The notes beneath the pieces were generated by a model. That model was not told the DNA's origin and ran no database searches. It saw only the letters and a list, made by a program, of their open reading frames with translations. DNA of 64,000 bases from Tubiluchus corallicola (taxonomy: Eukaryota > Priapulida > Priapulimorpha > Priapulimorphida > Tubiluchidae), in NCBI GenBank assembly GCA_030141605.1, contig JAQGDQ010000121.1:312001-376000 (forward strand), given 5' to 3'. Of the stretch, positions 41,703 to 54,819 are shown one piece after another; the first letter of the stretch is position 1, and the number at the start of each line of letters is the position of its first letter. A program made the translations under genes and the position numbers.

Positions 41703-42206
41703 AAACCAAGATGATTTAACGGATGAAAACCATCACAATCAACGCTTTTGCCAAATGTGGGAGTCTCTTTGATGGCTGAATTTAAATCATTCATGCAAAG
41801 TCAGAGTTAATTTCCTGGGGTTCATTGCTAAAGTCGTCAATACCAGTTATACTGTGTTCAACAAAAATGCGCCATCTGTCATCGAAATTAGCGTCGTGTA
41901 CATTTTCACCACTGAGAACTTTCATATAGAACTTGGCATAGATCGTTTGGATCAGTGTGAACAGACTCTTTATGAATCACCAATGCAATATCCGACTGGT
42001 TTGTATTAGTAAAAAAATTTTGTACGATTTCTAAAAACCTTGCGACACATTTAATTTAGCGCATTTTTCTTGTAACCATTTATCCGCTGCTAATTTGAGC
42101 TCTTGGTCAAAAATTGATTTTGCCTCGATATATAGGTTTTTATTTGTGAAGTTAGATATTTTCAGATACTCTTTTCTATAATGACGAACTGCATTTGATA
42201 ACATTG

Positions 42207-42890
42207 TTAGATTTTCCAGAATGGTTTTGAATGAGCACATATTACTTTTTTCAGTAATGTTTTTTCATTCGCTTGACCTATTAAGCTCTTGAATATATTC
42301 CAAACTACCCAAGGATCTCGCAAGAGGATAGCTGCGTTTATACGTGGAAAATGCATACGCATTTCCTCTTCCAAAACACCGCTCCAAGCATGCCAATTAC
42401 TATTTTTGAAATCAAACACAGTTCGCGCTCTGGGTGATCTATTGTGTCTGGGTGGAAGTGATATCACAGAGTTTACAACAAAATGACCCATTAGCGGTGC
42501 ACCAGAAAACAATTCTATATCTCTATCAACATTTTGCGTAGTTCTAAATGAGGTTAATTTATGTGTTAATAAAACAATGTCAATAATGCTTTTACCGTTT
42601 ACAGAGCAAAAAGTCTCAGTAAAAGGCGCTGTAGGTGTAATAGGGTAATTGCTGGACCAAATAAAATTATTTAAAAGACCGCCTAGTTCATTCGTCTTTA
42701 CATCCCACATGAAACTTCTTGCATTAAAATCACCCGTTGCAATTACACCATCTAAACCATGGGTTTCAACATACTGGCAAGCTTTAGCTATTGACTTTAA
42801 AACACTTTGCATATGGGAAGAGGCATTAGGCAGTACATATATTGAGGCAATGATCAATTTAAATTCAAAAAGTTTTACTAAAACCCACAC
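42207..42890 (-). pseudogene. LINE endonuclease, 5'-truncated
   Basis: A 227-residue frame contains GDFNARSFMWD, NELGGLL and SIIDIVLLT, which are signatures of the exonuclease-endonuclease-phosphatase fold of LINE endonucleases. The N-terminal catalytic motifs are missing because the element is truncated near 42900. A further open piece at 42240-42031 is the linker between endonuclease and RT. Confidence 0.85.
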
Positions 42891-43067
42891 AGAGTCGGTA
42901 TAGTAAAGCTTCCTAAAATATCGTTTTGACGTCCTAACCGGGGAAAGTGACTAGAGAAAATAGACGACCTGAAAACACTAAGTGATTCTTTCATTTAACA
43001 TTTTTAAGCTACCTGACGAACCGCCCGACTAAGTGACTGAACGTTGGTGACTTGCAGACGAAATCAG

Positions 43068-43220
43068 GCGACTGGGTATCATCATCATCATTAGCCTCAC
43101 CATCATCATCGTCGCCACGCTCATCATCATCTTCTTCTGTTGTTGTTGTTCTACTTCTCCTTCTTCATCGTCATCTGCGTCGTCAATACCACTACCATCT
43201 CCATTATCATCACCACCATA
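43068..43220. repeat. CAT/CTT trinucleotide-rich region
   Basis: Degenerate CAT, CTT and GTT triplets keep frames open on both strands without coding signals. Confidence 0.55.
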
Positions 43221-43708
43221 AATTATTGACATTTTGATTCTTTTGTGTTGTGGCTTGTGAGTTTTTTATACCATGTGCCTATTAATGCTGGCCTATTTTT
43301 ATTTCATTGGAATTAGTAATTTTCTACTACTACTTTGAACTATCAGTAACGTTCTGTCCCTTTAAAAGTATTCACTGAAAATTTTGCTCCGCCTTGTAGC
43401 TCCGTCCACATGCGTTTTACCGTACAGCAATACATACCGAATCCCTGTAAACTCCCGTTACTCCTGTAAAATGGTTGTGTCAGTTCAACCATGTTATCAC
43501 TTTCTGGTTTTGAATTACACATTTTGAACACTTACTGATTCAGGATGACACTAGACTAGCCAGGTGTTGAAACGTCTATAGCCTTGTTTTTAATAATATA
43601 TATTATGCAGTTGTTCTGTGTTTGAAATTAAACGATGCTGCCGCAACAGGGCATCCTTAACAGGGCCTATATTTTTGCAATAGTATTATAGTTGGTTATT
43701 TTCCACTT

Positions 43709-43709
<1 letters not shown>

Positions 43710-43745
<36 letters not shown>

Positions 43746-43766
43746 GTGATAATAATAATAATAATG

Positions 43767-43839
<73 letters not shown>

Positions 43840-43875
43840 CAACAACAATAACAACAACAACAGTAATAATAATAC
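43710..43875. repeat. (TAA)n microsatellite
   Basis: About 165 bp of TAA units is interrupted by TGG and TGA variants and grades into AACAACAAT units. Confidence 0.85.
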
Positions 43876-44343
43876 AAGCTTCTGGGTATTACCCACTTCA
43901 CTTTTATATCCGAAGTGGTCCACAAGTTTTCAGGTTCTGAAGTTTTTATTTTCACGTACCATGCACGGGTATATCAATAATTGCTAAGACTAATATTGTT
44001 GTTGTATCAGAATAATTTACCATGAGACATCAAATTTCAAAACTGTACTTCTCCCAAATGCGAATTGAATCAAATGATACGATTCCAACGCGATGCGCAT
44101 CACCCTATAAGATTTGAATATACTTGCAGTGCATTGCGGGTACTCGTTTGCAAAATTTAACTACGTATTGTAAAAATTAAGCTGAATAAATTTAAATGCG
44201 TAAAGTTTAATAGCAATGAGATTAGGTTTTTGTTTCATATATTAGGCATTACTGGAATATCCTGGATGTTCGCTCACTGGTACCATTTTCTTTAGGCCTG
44301 CTATAATAAATACTAACGAAATGCGTTTTCTAGCTCACAAACC

Positions 44344-44405
44344 GGCAATGCTTGGATTCGAACCAACAAAGTCGGTATTACAATACTATTATATCAGTTA
44401 TCCAC
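44344..44405 (-). repeat. tRNA-like fragment with intact B box
   Basis: The minus strand carries GTTGGTTCGAATCCAAG, a near-perfect T arm (RNA polymerase III B box), preceded by a weak A-box-like segment. The acceptor ends do not pair and no clear anticodon arm forms, so this is a tRNA-derived SINE fragment or tRNA relic. Confidence 0.35.
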
Positions 44406-44409
44406 AGGG

Positions 44410-46255
44410 TTTTCTTTGCACGTGCATATTTACTTAGCACACGCAGTTTGCTAATGATAACCTCACAAAGTGGGTATACCTGTAAAACATTTATTAGCAG
44501 CCTGAGTTCTTGATGGCTATTTTACTTATTTTTTGCAAACAGTGATACAATACAGAGCTGCTCTAAATATATATTACTAAACAGAGTGGAACCAAACTGT
44601 TCTGTCAGTGTTGTAATTGTAGCAGTACTTGAACTACTCTCTTTATACATGTATGCATTTGTTTATGGTCTTGTTGCTGGCAATTAGAGAGGCCTAAATT
44701 GTTCTAACTGAAGATCGATAATTATAATCAGAGAATGTAATACCCGCTTAGGAAAATATTTTAAATTTTTAATATTTTAATTTAAATATTTACAAATTTA
44801 AGCATGTAAAAAATTGTATTAAACATGCTCTCGGATGCCCTCAAAATGCCGTGAAATGCAGAAGAGATAGAAAGAAATTCTTTTTTGAACATTATCTGCA
44901 AAGAAAAGTTGATTAAAATATCTTTTAAGATCTACGAAAACATTGTAAATACTTATTTGTTTTAACCAATTTAAGTTCTTCTATAACAAGCAATTATTTT
45001 GCTTTACAAAAGTGCTTACACGGAAAATGTTACAAGTTATAACAGATCTGTTACCTACATCTAAGTAAGTGCTATCCACCAGGAGATAGGTTTCACTAGT
45101 TCATTAAAACATTTTAAAGTATTTTCAAAGGGGATATTTTATGGAACTCTAACAAAATATCGACTCCATCTCTTTTTGATAGTTTTTGACCATGCTTTTA
45201 TAGCCATCAGCTGTTGAAAGCTAAACTAAGGGGCTCTTCGAGGAAAAATGTTGTTGATACCTCAACTGTAAGAATTAGATTCAATTAGCTTTAGTAATTA
45301 AACTTTATTACAGTTGCTGCTTCAAACGTCTATTTTAAGTAAAATTAATTGATTAGGCCTATACTATACTGTTATACTATTGATTAGGCCTGCCATAAAT
45401 AGTAAGTTAACAACATTTTTATGACGCCACCTGTGACGTACACAAAAAGTGACATATTAATATTCACAGACAATTAAATGCATGGCAGAATTTAGTGAAT
45501 AGCAGACAAAGCTTTATAAGTAAACGGATTTACAGAATATCTTATGTATAATATATATGCCAGTACACATTAAATACTCTTGCTTGGAAGGAAGAATCTC
45601 TGTTAAAAACTATACTAAAAAATTGAGCTAACAATGGTAAGTAAAGTATTGCAATGGTCAATTTTTGTATTAGAAAGTAAAAGAGAAGTTATTTCTAAAT
45701 ATCGAGAAGAATTTTGTTGTGGACGTGTAGGTGAAGATGTATGGTATTGTGATTGTCTAGTGCAAAGTACGCAGCTTGTACAAACATATCCAGGATTAAT
45801 GATACTATTCTGCCGTTGTCTCCACTGCCCGCTCTTCAAATGTGCCGCTGAAAGGTCTTCCGATTTACACGTGCCAGAAAAAAAAACAGAAACTGATAGA
45901 CCAGAAAAAAGCAAAGAAAGCAAATGAAGCAAAGATGGAGTTGAGGTCCAGAAAGAAAAATAGAATTCTCGCGGAAAGCAAGATAATAAACCAAATACGA
46001 TTATGACAGTATAATTATGGTTAGCAAAATTTTGGAGGAGTGGAACCAGGGTCACGCACTATGCAGGCTTATTTTAAATCTCAACAAGAATTAACATCAT
46101 GATAGCAAAATCAGGATATTTAACCAGCGGTAACACTAAGTAACATTTTCATAATATGATTTTGTGTAAGACAGCAGTTTGCTCACTTTGTAGGGCTTCT
46201 TCAATCTTCAAATGTTTACACAAATGACATGCTCTGCAAAACGAGACTCGTAAAA
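44410..46255. other. Intergenic, no supported gene
   Basis: Open frames on both strands around 45615-46055 lack a recognisable domain, consistent codon use or flanking splice pattern. I treat them as chance. Confidence 0.4.
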
Positions 46256-46259
46256 AACA

Positions 46260-46480
46260 TTGAATAAATTCCATCACCACTTTTTATTTCATTTTCATTT
46301 TTTTACATTCACATTTAACAAAAAACATACACTGAATAAATTCCCTAAATTAATTTCAGCCATTTTTTATTTCATTTTCATTGTTTGCATCCTCATTTAA
46401 CAAAAAAACGTACACTTCGAATAAATTCCACCAAATTAATTTCACAATTTTTTATTTAGTTTTCATTTTTTGCCTTCGCA
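46260..46480. repeat. Three-unit tandem repeat of about 75-85 bp
   Basis: The segment GAATAAATTCC, TTTTTTATTTCATTTTCATT and CATTTAACAAAAAAC recurs three times in direct orientation, with the third unit the most diverged. Each unit contains an AATAAA. Confidence 0.75.
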
Positions 46481-47144
46481 TTTTTCAAGCCGGTTCAACT
46501 TTCAAGTATAGACTCTTTCAAGCTTGAAGACACTATTTAAAGCTATAGTACTATTTTACAATAATTTTTACAAAAAAAAACAAGAAGAAACAAAATTACA
46601 AGTGAAATTGGTAATTCTGTGCTTAGTTTCACAGTGCTACCGACTTCAGCTTTTCATAAAAGGTCAAAATAAGCTAAATTTTACCTCAATGGTATCCTAT
46701 ATACGATCAAACAATTACACAGGTTTCGAATTACTGTACGATATAAGCACAACAATATGCATTCACACAATTAAGTTTCGAAAAAATTTTAATTTTCCAC
46801 TGGAAACGGAAAGGTGTACAGGAAACAATATGAATTTCAATTATTTAGCATGTGGGACGCAAAACCGCAAAAATACTGACGTATTTTTAACTATTTATTA
46901 TTTTCCAAATTACGCAAACCGTTTAGTAATTAATGATACAATGACATGGAGATATATCGAAGTTTTGCAAAAATATTTTTGTATTTAAAGTTGAAAGATA
47001 CGCATTATATTCACAGCCATCGGCTACAACTGCGCTATGCCAAACAGAGGGGGAAAGAGGTACAAGTGCAGGAAATTTTTGTATCTGTAACTATCTCTCA
47101 CAAAATGTACTTCTAAAATCCGGCACAAATTGTCAGACTTTCAT

Positions 47145-47187
47145 TTATCCCACTGCAATCCGTTCTGCTTCCTCTTGCTCTCTTTTT
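47145..47187 (-). other. Possible 3'-terminal coding exon
   Basis: A good minus-strand acceptor (GCGTTTCAG) precedes a short frame reading KREQEEAERIAVG and a TAA stop. The acidic and basic helix-like composition is protein-like, but the exon is only 43 nt and no partner exon was found. It could belong to the unrecognised gene at 50.9-54.4 kb. Weak evidence. Confidence 0.15.
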
Positions 47188-48030
47188 CTGAAACGCAAAT
47201 TATGTATTGTGAATTTGTGACCAATAATGAATATGCCTATTGTATATAAAAATTAAAACGTGATAGCCTCTAACAACATAACTAATCCATCGAATATTAG
47301 TATTATCAGTAAAACATCAGCTACCGTACACTTCCAGGAAATTTATCAAAAATCATTTGTCAGTATAAGCTGGTATAAGTGTCAGCGTCTACACTTAAAA
47401 TGAGTGCCAATGAAGTAAAATAGCATAATTACGATTACAAACTATAAAAACGTTTTCCACATAAACTAGAAAAGACAACAGAAGTAATTTAAACACTATA
47501 GTTAATTTGTCCACAACCGTTGAAATAATATTCATTGTCACGCCGACAGCAGTTGGAGCCTGTGACTATCTTTCTGGCTAACTGTCCGTCCGTCTGTTCA
47601 GTCCACATAACAAAATAAAAACTGATGAAGTTATAATTACCTAACTTATTAGTAAACAATTTTACCAAACATTCAGGACATGTATGGTAAAGGATAGTTT
47701 AAAAATGCGGTCCCTTTGTTGTAGGATTATTAATTACTTTCAGTTACTGCTATGAATTTTTGTCATCAGTTTGAGCTAAATACGGTAACACCTTAAATGA
47801 ATTTTCTTTGTGAAATCTGTTTCCCAAGCCATGTGTTTTTTCTTCTTTTTCTTATATGTTGATTATTTTCAATACGTTGATTATTTTCTTATTTTTGCTG
47901 TACTGGCACCATTCCCCCGCTGCAAAAATAGTACCAACAACAAATACTCCCACCTAATTGGGATAGATCCTCCTTGATCTATCCAATATCAATGTATAGT
48001 CACAGGGTTGAAAATGCCAACTCATACATT

Positions 48031-48427
<397 letters not shown>

Positions 48428-48429
48428 AA

Positions 48430-50922
48430 ACTGAGAAGCGTAATCTGCAATTACAGTTACAGCTCACTAAATTGACGTTTATTTTGGTTTTGAACTTGAA
48501 ACGTATTTCCTTCTCCGAAATGAACTATTTGGCAACAAGTAACGTGTTGATTTATATTTCAACTTTCTGGAGTTAATTTATGTTTTAACTGGCTGTCGTG
48601 GCTGATGAACAAGTGATTCAAACCGAGAGCTCAATAACAGCGTACTGGACTGGGTAGTGACGTCAAGCATATTGGTCAATCGCTCCGCCTCCGGTGTGAC
48701 GTAACCATGCCCAGCGTCATTCGAGACAGCAGCTCACGCTGGATAACAACTGTCTTTAGTAAACAACATGACAACTAATGTCTAATCAGCAGATAAACTG
48801 ATTGTGCTGTTTCATACACGTAAATTTGCAGAGCAGCAGTTATTTTTACACGAAACTAACAGTTCTATTAGCTAAAATGACTTTTCAGTTGAAACAGAAT
48901 GTAGAAGCAAAGTTTCAGAGCACTACAAAATGCAGAGTATTATTATAAGGTATTATAACAAGTATTATTACAAAAAAACAAAGCCAGTTAGCCTTGCTTT
49001 AAGCTAAATAAGACAAAAATATTAAGTGCCTCTTGCCTTTGAGCATACGAACATATCATGCCTGCGATGTATTTTTCCTATTTTTAACTGATCACGTGCT
49101 CATCTGCAAGATTTATCCAGTTTTTGTATTTTTCCGTATGTTTGACGATGGAAATGGAATAAATTTGATTGTTCCATTTCATAGACGACCCTCATATCGA
49201 TTGCCCCAGTTACATAAATCCTAATCGATCTTTTAATCATGATTATAACCAGAAAAATAACGTAAAATTAACTAATATCACGCTGATATATAATATAAAT
49301 TTTGACCTCATTTGAATTAATTTTGACCGTGGAGATCTCATTGAGGTTTATAAAACCTGGCCAGAAAAGAAAACATTTTAGCTGAAAAATTTCTGAAAAC
49401 ATTTTGCCTAAATATGAGGTTTCTACGAGTGCGCTCGCTTACTCATAATCATGACAGTTGCTAGGGATTCCCGTGGGTGAACTCAACTCTGCCACTGGGC
49501 CTCAACTATTGCTAACCAAAGCAGACTAGCTCATTTTCTACAACCGACCCAAACCTACTTAAAGGTACGCAGGCTGTATTTTTTGCATGCGGGTTAACCT
49601 TGAGTCATTTACACTGCTAACTCGGGCTTTAATGATCTGAAGTTATAAATTTCTTTAGTTCATTAAGAACTAGATCATCTAGATCATTAAGTGTTGACGT
49701 TTGCGAACATTAAAACAGCGTCATGTGAGCGGTCTAACCTCGTTAGGTTAATTTGTCGTTTTTTAAAGTTAATAAAATAGTTGTTTTTATCTAACTTGCA
49801 AAGTCATAAACTAAACTGAACTGCGATTTTACTGATAGCAAAACGGTTTAAACAGCAACTCATATACGTAAGCGTTGTGTATTTCTTCCTATAATAAACG
49901 AAACGAGACTATATATTTCCATTAATTCACTTGCAATTTGAACCGACAATAACAAAATCTAGAACCAGGCCAATATTTGTCCAGCTAACTAATGAAAAGT
50001 TGAGCATTTTCATTAACAGTATTAGATGCCCGGCAATACGTAACTGCAGCTAAACGTCCCGAACATACCCGTGTTAAGTCAGCTTTGCAGGGGTGTGAAA
50101 ATCTTGCACGCTGATTGGGCAGTCAACGAGAATGATTGACGTTATACTTGACGTCACCCGGCTTACACTGTAACATCTTTAGTTAACTATGCTGTCAATA
50201 GCCGTTTTACCTCTATTTATTTATTTATTCATTTATTGCTAGTGTTAATGTGACATTCCCAGTGAACCGGCTCAACATCTTTTTCCAACTAGATAAAGAA
50301 CCGGGTGAACTTATGGCAGAGGCTAGAAGCACTTTACCAGTATGTAGCCACATATTACAGGTCTATAAAGCAATCATTGTTGCTGCTACATACATAAAGT
50401 TCATTTATACACTTTCGTTCACATTAGCACAGACCCTCACGTGCAAAAATCGTTAATATTACGCTCTGCTTGTACTTTCTTGCTGCTGCGGTTTTAATGG
50501 AAAAATACGAGGAATCTACAACGCTTCTTCTTTTTTTCAACAGATGGCACCACTCGCTTTACGTAGTAAATAAATATAAAGGTACCCTATTCAAGTACGA
50601 AGCGGTAAACATAGACATCGCCTTTACAGCATCTAAGTCATCAATATTATTAACAATTTTATTAAACCTAAGGTTAGGGTTAGGTTTAGGATGGGCTTTA
50701 GCAAACATTAAAAAATACTGCAACTTTATAAAGTTTAATAATGCTCGCCTATCATTCTTATCAAACCATTACATGCGCAGCAACACCGATACCTCTACAA
50801 TGTACTTATTATTATAGTGATTAGTGATAGGACTTACATATTATTATAGTGATTGGACTTACGTTACATTTGATGTTAATTCCTTCGTTATCTTTCCATG
50901 AAAAAAAAACGTCTTCACTTAC
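48430..50922. other. Gene-poor stretch
   Basis: No convincing gene. A short plus-strand frame at 50263-50339 is bounded by a good acceptor and a GTATGT donor. Its translation includes LDKEPGELMAEARSTLP, but no partner exon is visible. Confidence 0.35.
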
Positions 50923-52688
50923 ATCTCCTCGGGCGCAATTGATGTCCCAGACCAAGGCGGGCTACAGATGGAATAAAAAAATAACTTTTTATAAAAGTTT
51001 ATAAAAGATATGCAAATTTTAGAATACAACTTGTCGAAGAATTTCTACCGAAAAAGCTAAATACGTATTTGCTTTGTGTGCGAAATATAATAATAATAAT
51101 ACAGTGTTTTACGGTCATTTCAAAAATACAAGATTCAGTATAACGTGCAATTAAAAATAAAAAGAATCTGGTTTACTTAGCAATAAAAGTGATATTAAAA
51201 CGTCCCAAATGAAAATTTGTGAGAGGTTCTTACTGGTACATTCATCCAAGATAATGACATCAGTGCAGCTTTGCCCTTCAAATTGCTGAAAGTAATTACT
51301 ATGCCAGACTCATCAACATACGATTCAAAGTCGATTGCATTGACTTCCACATTCACCTTAAAACAATTTGATAAAGTATTTAGCTACGACGTTAAAGCTG
51401 GTTTCAATTCAAATTGTTCTTATTAATGTTTTTTTGAAATTTTCAAAAAAACATTTAACAAATTTTATAAATTGTTTCATTTAAGCTTCCGGTTCCAACA
51501 CATGTTATTCACCCACAACTATGACTCTTATTCCCAAAATTGCTACCTGCCATGTCCACAAACCCAATTAAGTGATAACACAGTGAACACACAGATTAGC
51601 GACTAAAACGAACACTTCAATAGAAGAAATTTCAGGAAATATTGATATGTGCCCATAACTTCACTTAATATACCACCATTTAAGTTATTCCAAAATCACA
51701 TGCATTTGTACTGTATTTGAAGTCCTCAACGGTTCCTACAGCACCTAAAAACGTAAACCAGGATTTCCAGCCACAAAAGTGCAAAGGTAGGGGAAAACAC
51801 ACAGGACACTTGGATTTTTTAAAATACGTCCAGGTCACACATTCGTCATAGAACAGGAACTCGCTAAAAGTTCGCAATCTTTAATTTGCAGTAAAATCAA
51901 TCACAGTTATCCTGTATTCTCAGACTTATACGTACATACAGGTATTGCACTTTATACCAAACCATCCGGTTTCGGGAACTGCCAGACAATAGAACAAAGT
52001 TAAATACAACTGTGTAGCTTTGTGTTGTGTGTGTTTAGATTCTCTCTGTATATGATGATCTTCAAAGTCTTCGACTGAGGTTTCAGTAACCCTCATACTG
52101 AAATGCCGACGAGGGCATCCCAGACTCTCAAGATTTAGAAGCTTGCAAAGTACGCCTATACTGGTGTGAAAATGTGACAAACACAAGAAAACATGCCGGA
52201 ACTAGATTTGCAAAATCTTATTCTTCGAAATAAGGGCACCTTTTCTAAGTCAAAATTTCAATTTTAAATTACTACCTAGTAACAACAACAATAGCAAGCA
52301 GTGGCAGCAGTAGCAATAGCAAAACAACACCAACCAGCACCACCTCCATACCCAGTAGTAGCAGCATCAACATCAGCGACAACAGCAACAACAACAGTCA
52401 TTATGATAACAACAACAACAACAAATATAACAGCCTTTACTCAGCACATCTTTAATTTACCACTTCTTCCCAGTCAATCCAGATGTACAATTTTTGCTTT
52501 TTTTTCTTAGGTTCTGCTGTAAACACGTGAAGAACATGTCCATGTCCTTCCCCTGTGTCTTTCAGTACGCGGTGTATATCAGCATCTATGTACCTAAAAG
52601 TATTGCACTGAGAATAGAAATTAAGTTCCACATCACATACCTGTTTTTGCCAAAACACTCACAAACTTAAGCTAGTTTTTTAGCTTTA

Positions 52689-52785
<97 letters not shown>

Positions 52786-53010
52786 TTTCTCACTTCTTTA
52801 TTTATCCCACAATAAAAAAATTCTTTATTGCATGACTTTTTTAATCAAAACTTTTTTAATAGTAGGTTCACGTGCTATTTATTCGTTTACTTATTTATTT
52901 TACGCATTTAATTGTTGTTTGCTTAATTATCTGAATATTTGTTTGTTTTCTTATTTATTTATTCATACATTTATTTATTTGTTCATTTATTTATTTATTT
53001 ATTTATCTAT

Positions 53011-53101
<91 letters not shown>

Positions 53102-54441
53102 TTTTATTTATTTCCTAGCAATTATTAAGCAGTGTACGGTTTTGCAAACACCAGAGAGCAATGAAGTATAACTAAAAAATTAGTTGCAGGTGAACATAAC
53201 TAGCACGTACACCAATTACCTAACAGTTTTTCACTACCTTATAAACAGTTTTTATGGAGCCCTTGAACTGACAGTTTCAAAAAAATGCGATGTTTTGCGA
53301 ATTATTGCGATATTTCGTAAACCTGTTGCGATATTATGCAAAACTATTGCGATATTTCGTAAGACAACTTGAAACGAAATTATACACGGATTTATGTTCT
53401 CTAAAAACGAATTGCAGAGTTACTCCTACGTGCTGCAATGTTATTTAAAAATCCGGAATTTTAAGTTTAAAATAAACTTAAAACTACTGTATTTATTCAG
53501 CGCTTTTATACAATCGGGGAGGAACAGGTATGTATCTCAGGCCAAAAAAAGTGAAAACAGAACATTTTAAATAATGAAAAATGAACAGCGATTAACCTTG
53601 GTCCATTTTCCTTACTAATGTGTATTTGTTGGACTGGACCGAGTTCCATGACCGTCTGTTCAGATTTTTTTATTTATAATAGTCTAATTGTTGGAAGAGA
53701 CCGTGTTATATAATCCATCTGTTCATGAGTTTTTTCCTCACTACAGTCAGAGATTTTTGTATCCGCGCTATGCTGAAATTCTGCATGTAACCTACTTGCA
53801 TGTCTTATCATCATACTATTACAAGTTTCTGTGTAGAAATTTTGAAGTCAAAATTCTTCTCTTAGCAGTGCGTCGTCTACAAGAATGTCGCTACTATTTT
53901 GCGCTTGCCATGAAGGTTACAAATAGGGTAAAAATAGTCGAAATGAATGTCGTAAGACATTTTAATTTTGCGCATATGAAAAAGTAAAACGCTTGTTTGC
54001 CTTAGTGTTTCTTTTTGATGAATCACGATTGTTTTCGAATACATTTTTTACTTATATAGCACAGATTAAAAGGCCCCACTGGACAACAATTAATATTTTA
54101 TTACATTTATTGTAAAATTGAGATTTGGATTTAACAAAACTGAAAGGCAGCATTTGCTTACGTATCCCCTATTCGGATTCCGAGGTGATCAGTGTTATCT
54201 CCGGAGATTTCTGATGCCGGTAGATATCTGATGCCAAACTTGGCTTCGTCGAATGGAGTAGCTTCTTTTTCTACATACTGTATCAGAACTCTGGGATCAT
54301 TACTATCTGGTTGATTAGCAGAATCGATGCTGATCCAGCTTCTGAAGTACACACCTGTGATTCTTCTGGCTGATCCGTCAAGTTCTTTTATTTCAATGAC
54401 GTTACATCTTGATACGCCATCAAATGAAACCGCATCGGCTA
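50923..54441 (-). CDS. Partial multi-exon gene of unknown function
   Basis: Four minus-strand exons are phase-compatible in order: 54441-54162 (acceptor TTGCAG, donor GTAAGC), 52593-52461 (acceptor CTTTTAG, donor GTAAAT), 51356-51234 (acceptor TTTTAAG, donor GTAAGA) and 50961-50923 (acceptor TCTGTAG, donor GTAAGT). The visible product is about 190 residues. It includes VSRCNVIEIKELDG, GVYFRSWISIDSAN, GDTYIDADIHRVLKD, YIWIDWEEV and PALVWDINCARGD. The alternating hydrophobic strands suggest a beta-sandwich ectodomain, but I do not recognise the family. Start, stop and further exons are not seen. An upstream candidate at about 58208-57975 could splice in at the right phase but is unproven. The 52.5-kb exon contains an AAG run giving KKKK, and its GTAAAT donor is weak. 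Confidence 0.5.
52260..52440. repeat. ACA/GCA trinucleotide-rich region
   Basis: Degenerate AACAAC and CAGCAG triplets lie in the intron next to the exon at 52461-52593. The composition resembles the tract at 30890-31240. Confidence 0.6.
52690..52788. repeat. (TCTG)n tetranucleotide microsatellite
   Basis: About 24 nearly perfect TCTG units. Frames across it are artefacts. Confidence 0.95.
52959..53113. repeat. (ATTT)n tetranucleotide microsatellite
   Basis: About 150 bp of ATTT units with a few variants. It follows the TCTG array closely. Confidence 0.95.
53284..53365. repeat. Short tandem repeat with TTGCGATATTTCGTAA core
   Basis: Three to four degenerate units of about 25 bp carry TTGCGATATT and TTCGTAA or TGCAAAAC. 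No coding meaning is apparent. Confidence 0.6.
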
Positions 54442-54819
54442 CTGCAATGTATAGTATAATTATTATTATAATCAGAGATTTATACTTCTACGTCACATTT
54501 CTGTTAAAAATGCATATAAAAGGTAAAAGAATACCACATAATACGTGAAATACAAGCACGTGCAATAACAAAACAAAACGAACAACAAGGAGGCGAAATG
54601 GCAAAACGGCAGTATGGGGATATCTTCGGAGAATCTTACTGAAGAAATTTAAGGGAAAATTGTAAATTTTTCAACAGGAAAAAAGTGTAAGTTCTGGTTT
54701 GAACGGCTCCTGTCATGTTGATTTATCATAAAAATGTAAAAGTATATGTACTGGAAATTTGGCAGCCTTCTCTTGTTGTCTGCTTTGGCATTTTTTGGCA
54801 TAAGCTCTTTATTGTTTAG

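Larger units (their letters stand above)
39454..42903 (-). mobile_element. Decayed APE-type non-LTR retrotransposon (LINE)
   Basis: Reading on the minus strand, a 5'-truncated apurinic endonuclease (from about 42890) is followed by a reverse transcriptase (about 41700-40750), a C-terminal region to 40093, about 550 bp of 3' UTR and an (AAT)n tract. Several frameshifts separate the coding pieces, so the copy is dead. The endonuclease and RT order places it in the Jockey/CR1/I-like group broadly; I cannot fix the clade. I could not identify target-site duplications. Confidence 0.85.

Noticed and set aside
45615-46055. Opposed frames of 97 and 146 residues
   Set aside because: Cys-rich on one strand and Ser/Leu-rich on the other, but no recognisable motif, no partner exons and no promoter or poly(A) logic.
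46524-46988. A 154-residue plus-strand frame
   Set aside because: AT-rich composition, no domain, no splice or codon support; most likely chance.
50263-50339. Plus-strand frame with splice-like borders reading LDKEPGELMAEARSTLP
   Set aside because: One 77-nt block with no partner exon or family match; kept only as a remark.
50671-50690. Telomere-like GGTTAGGGTTAGG
   Set aside because: Only about two TTAGGG units, too few to be an interstitial telomeric array.
51680-51877. Minus-strand frame with possible acceptor GTTTTTAG
   Set aside because: It lies between two exons that already join in phase, and including it would introduce a stop.
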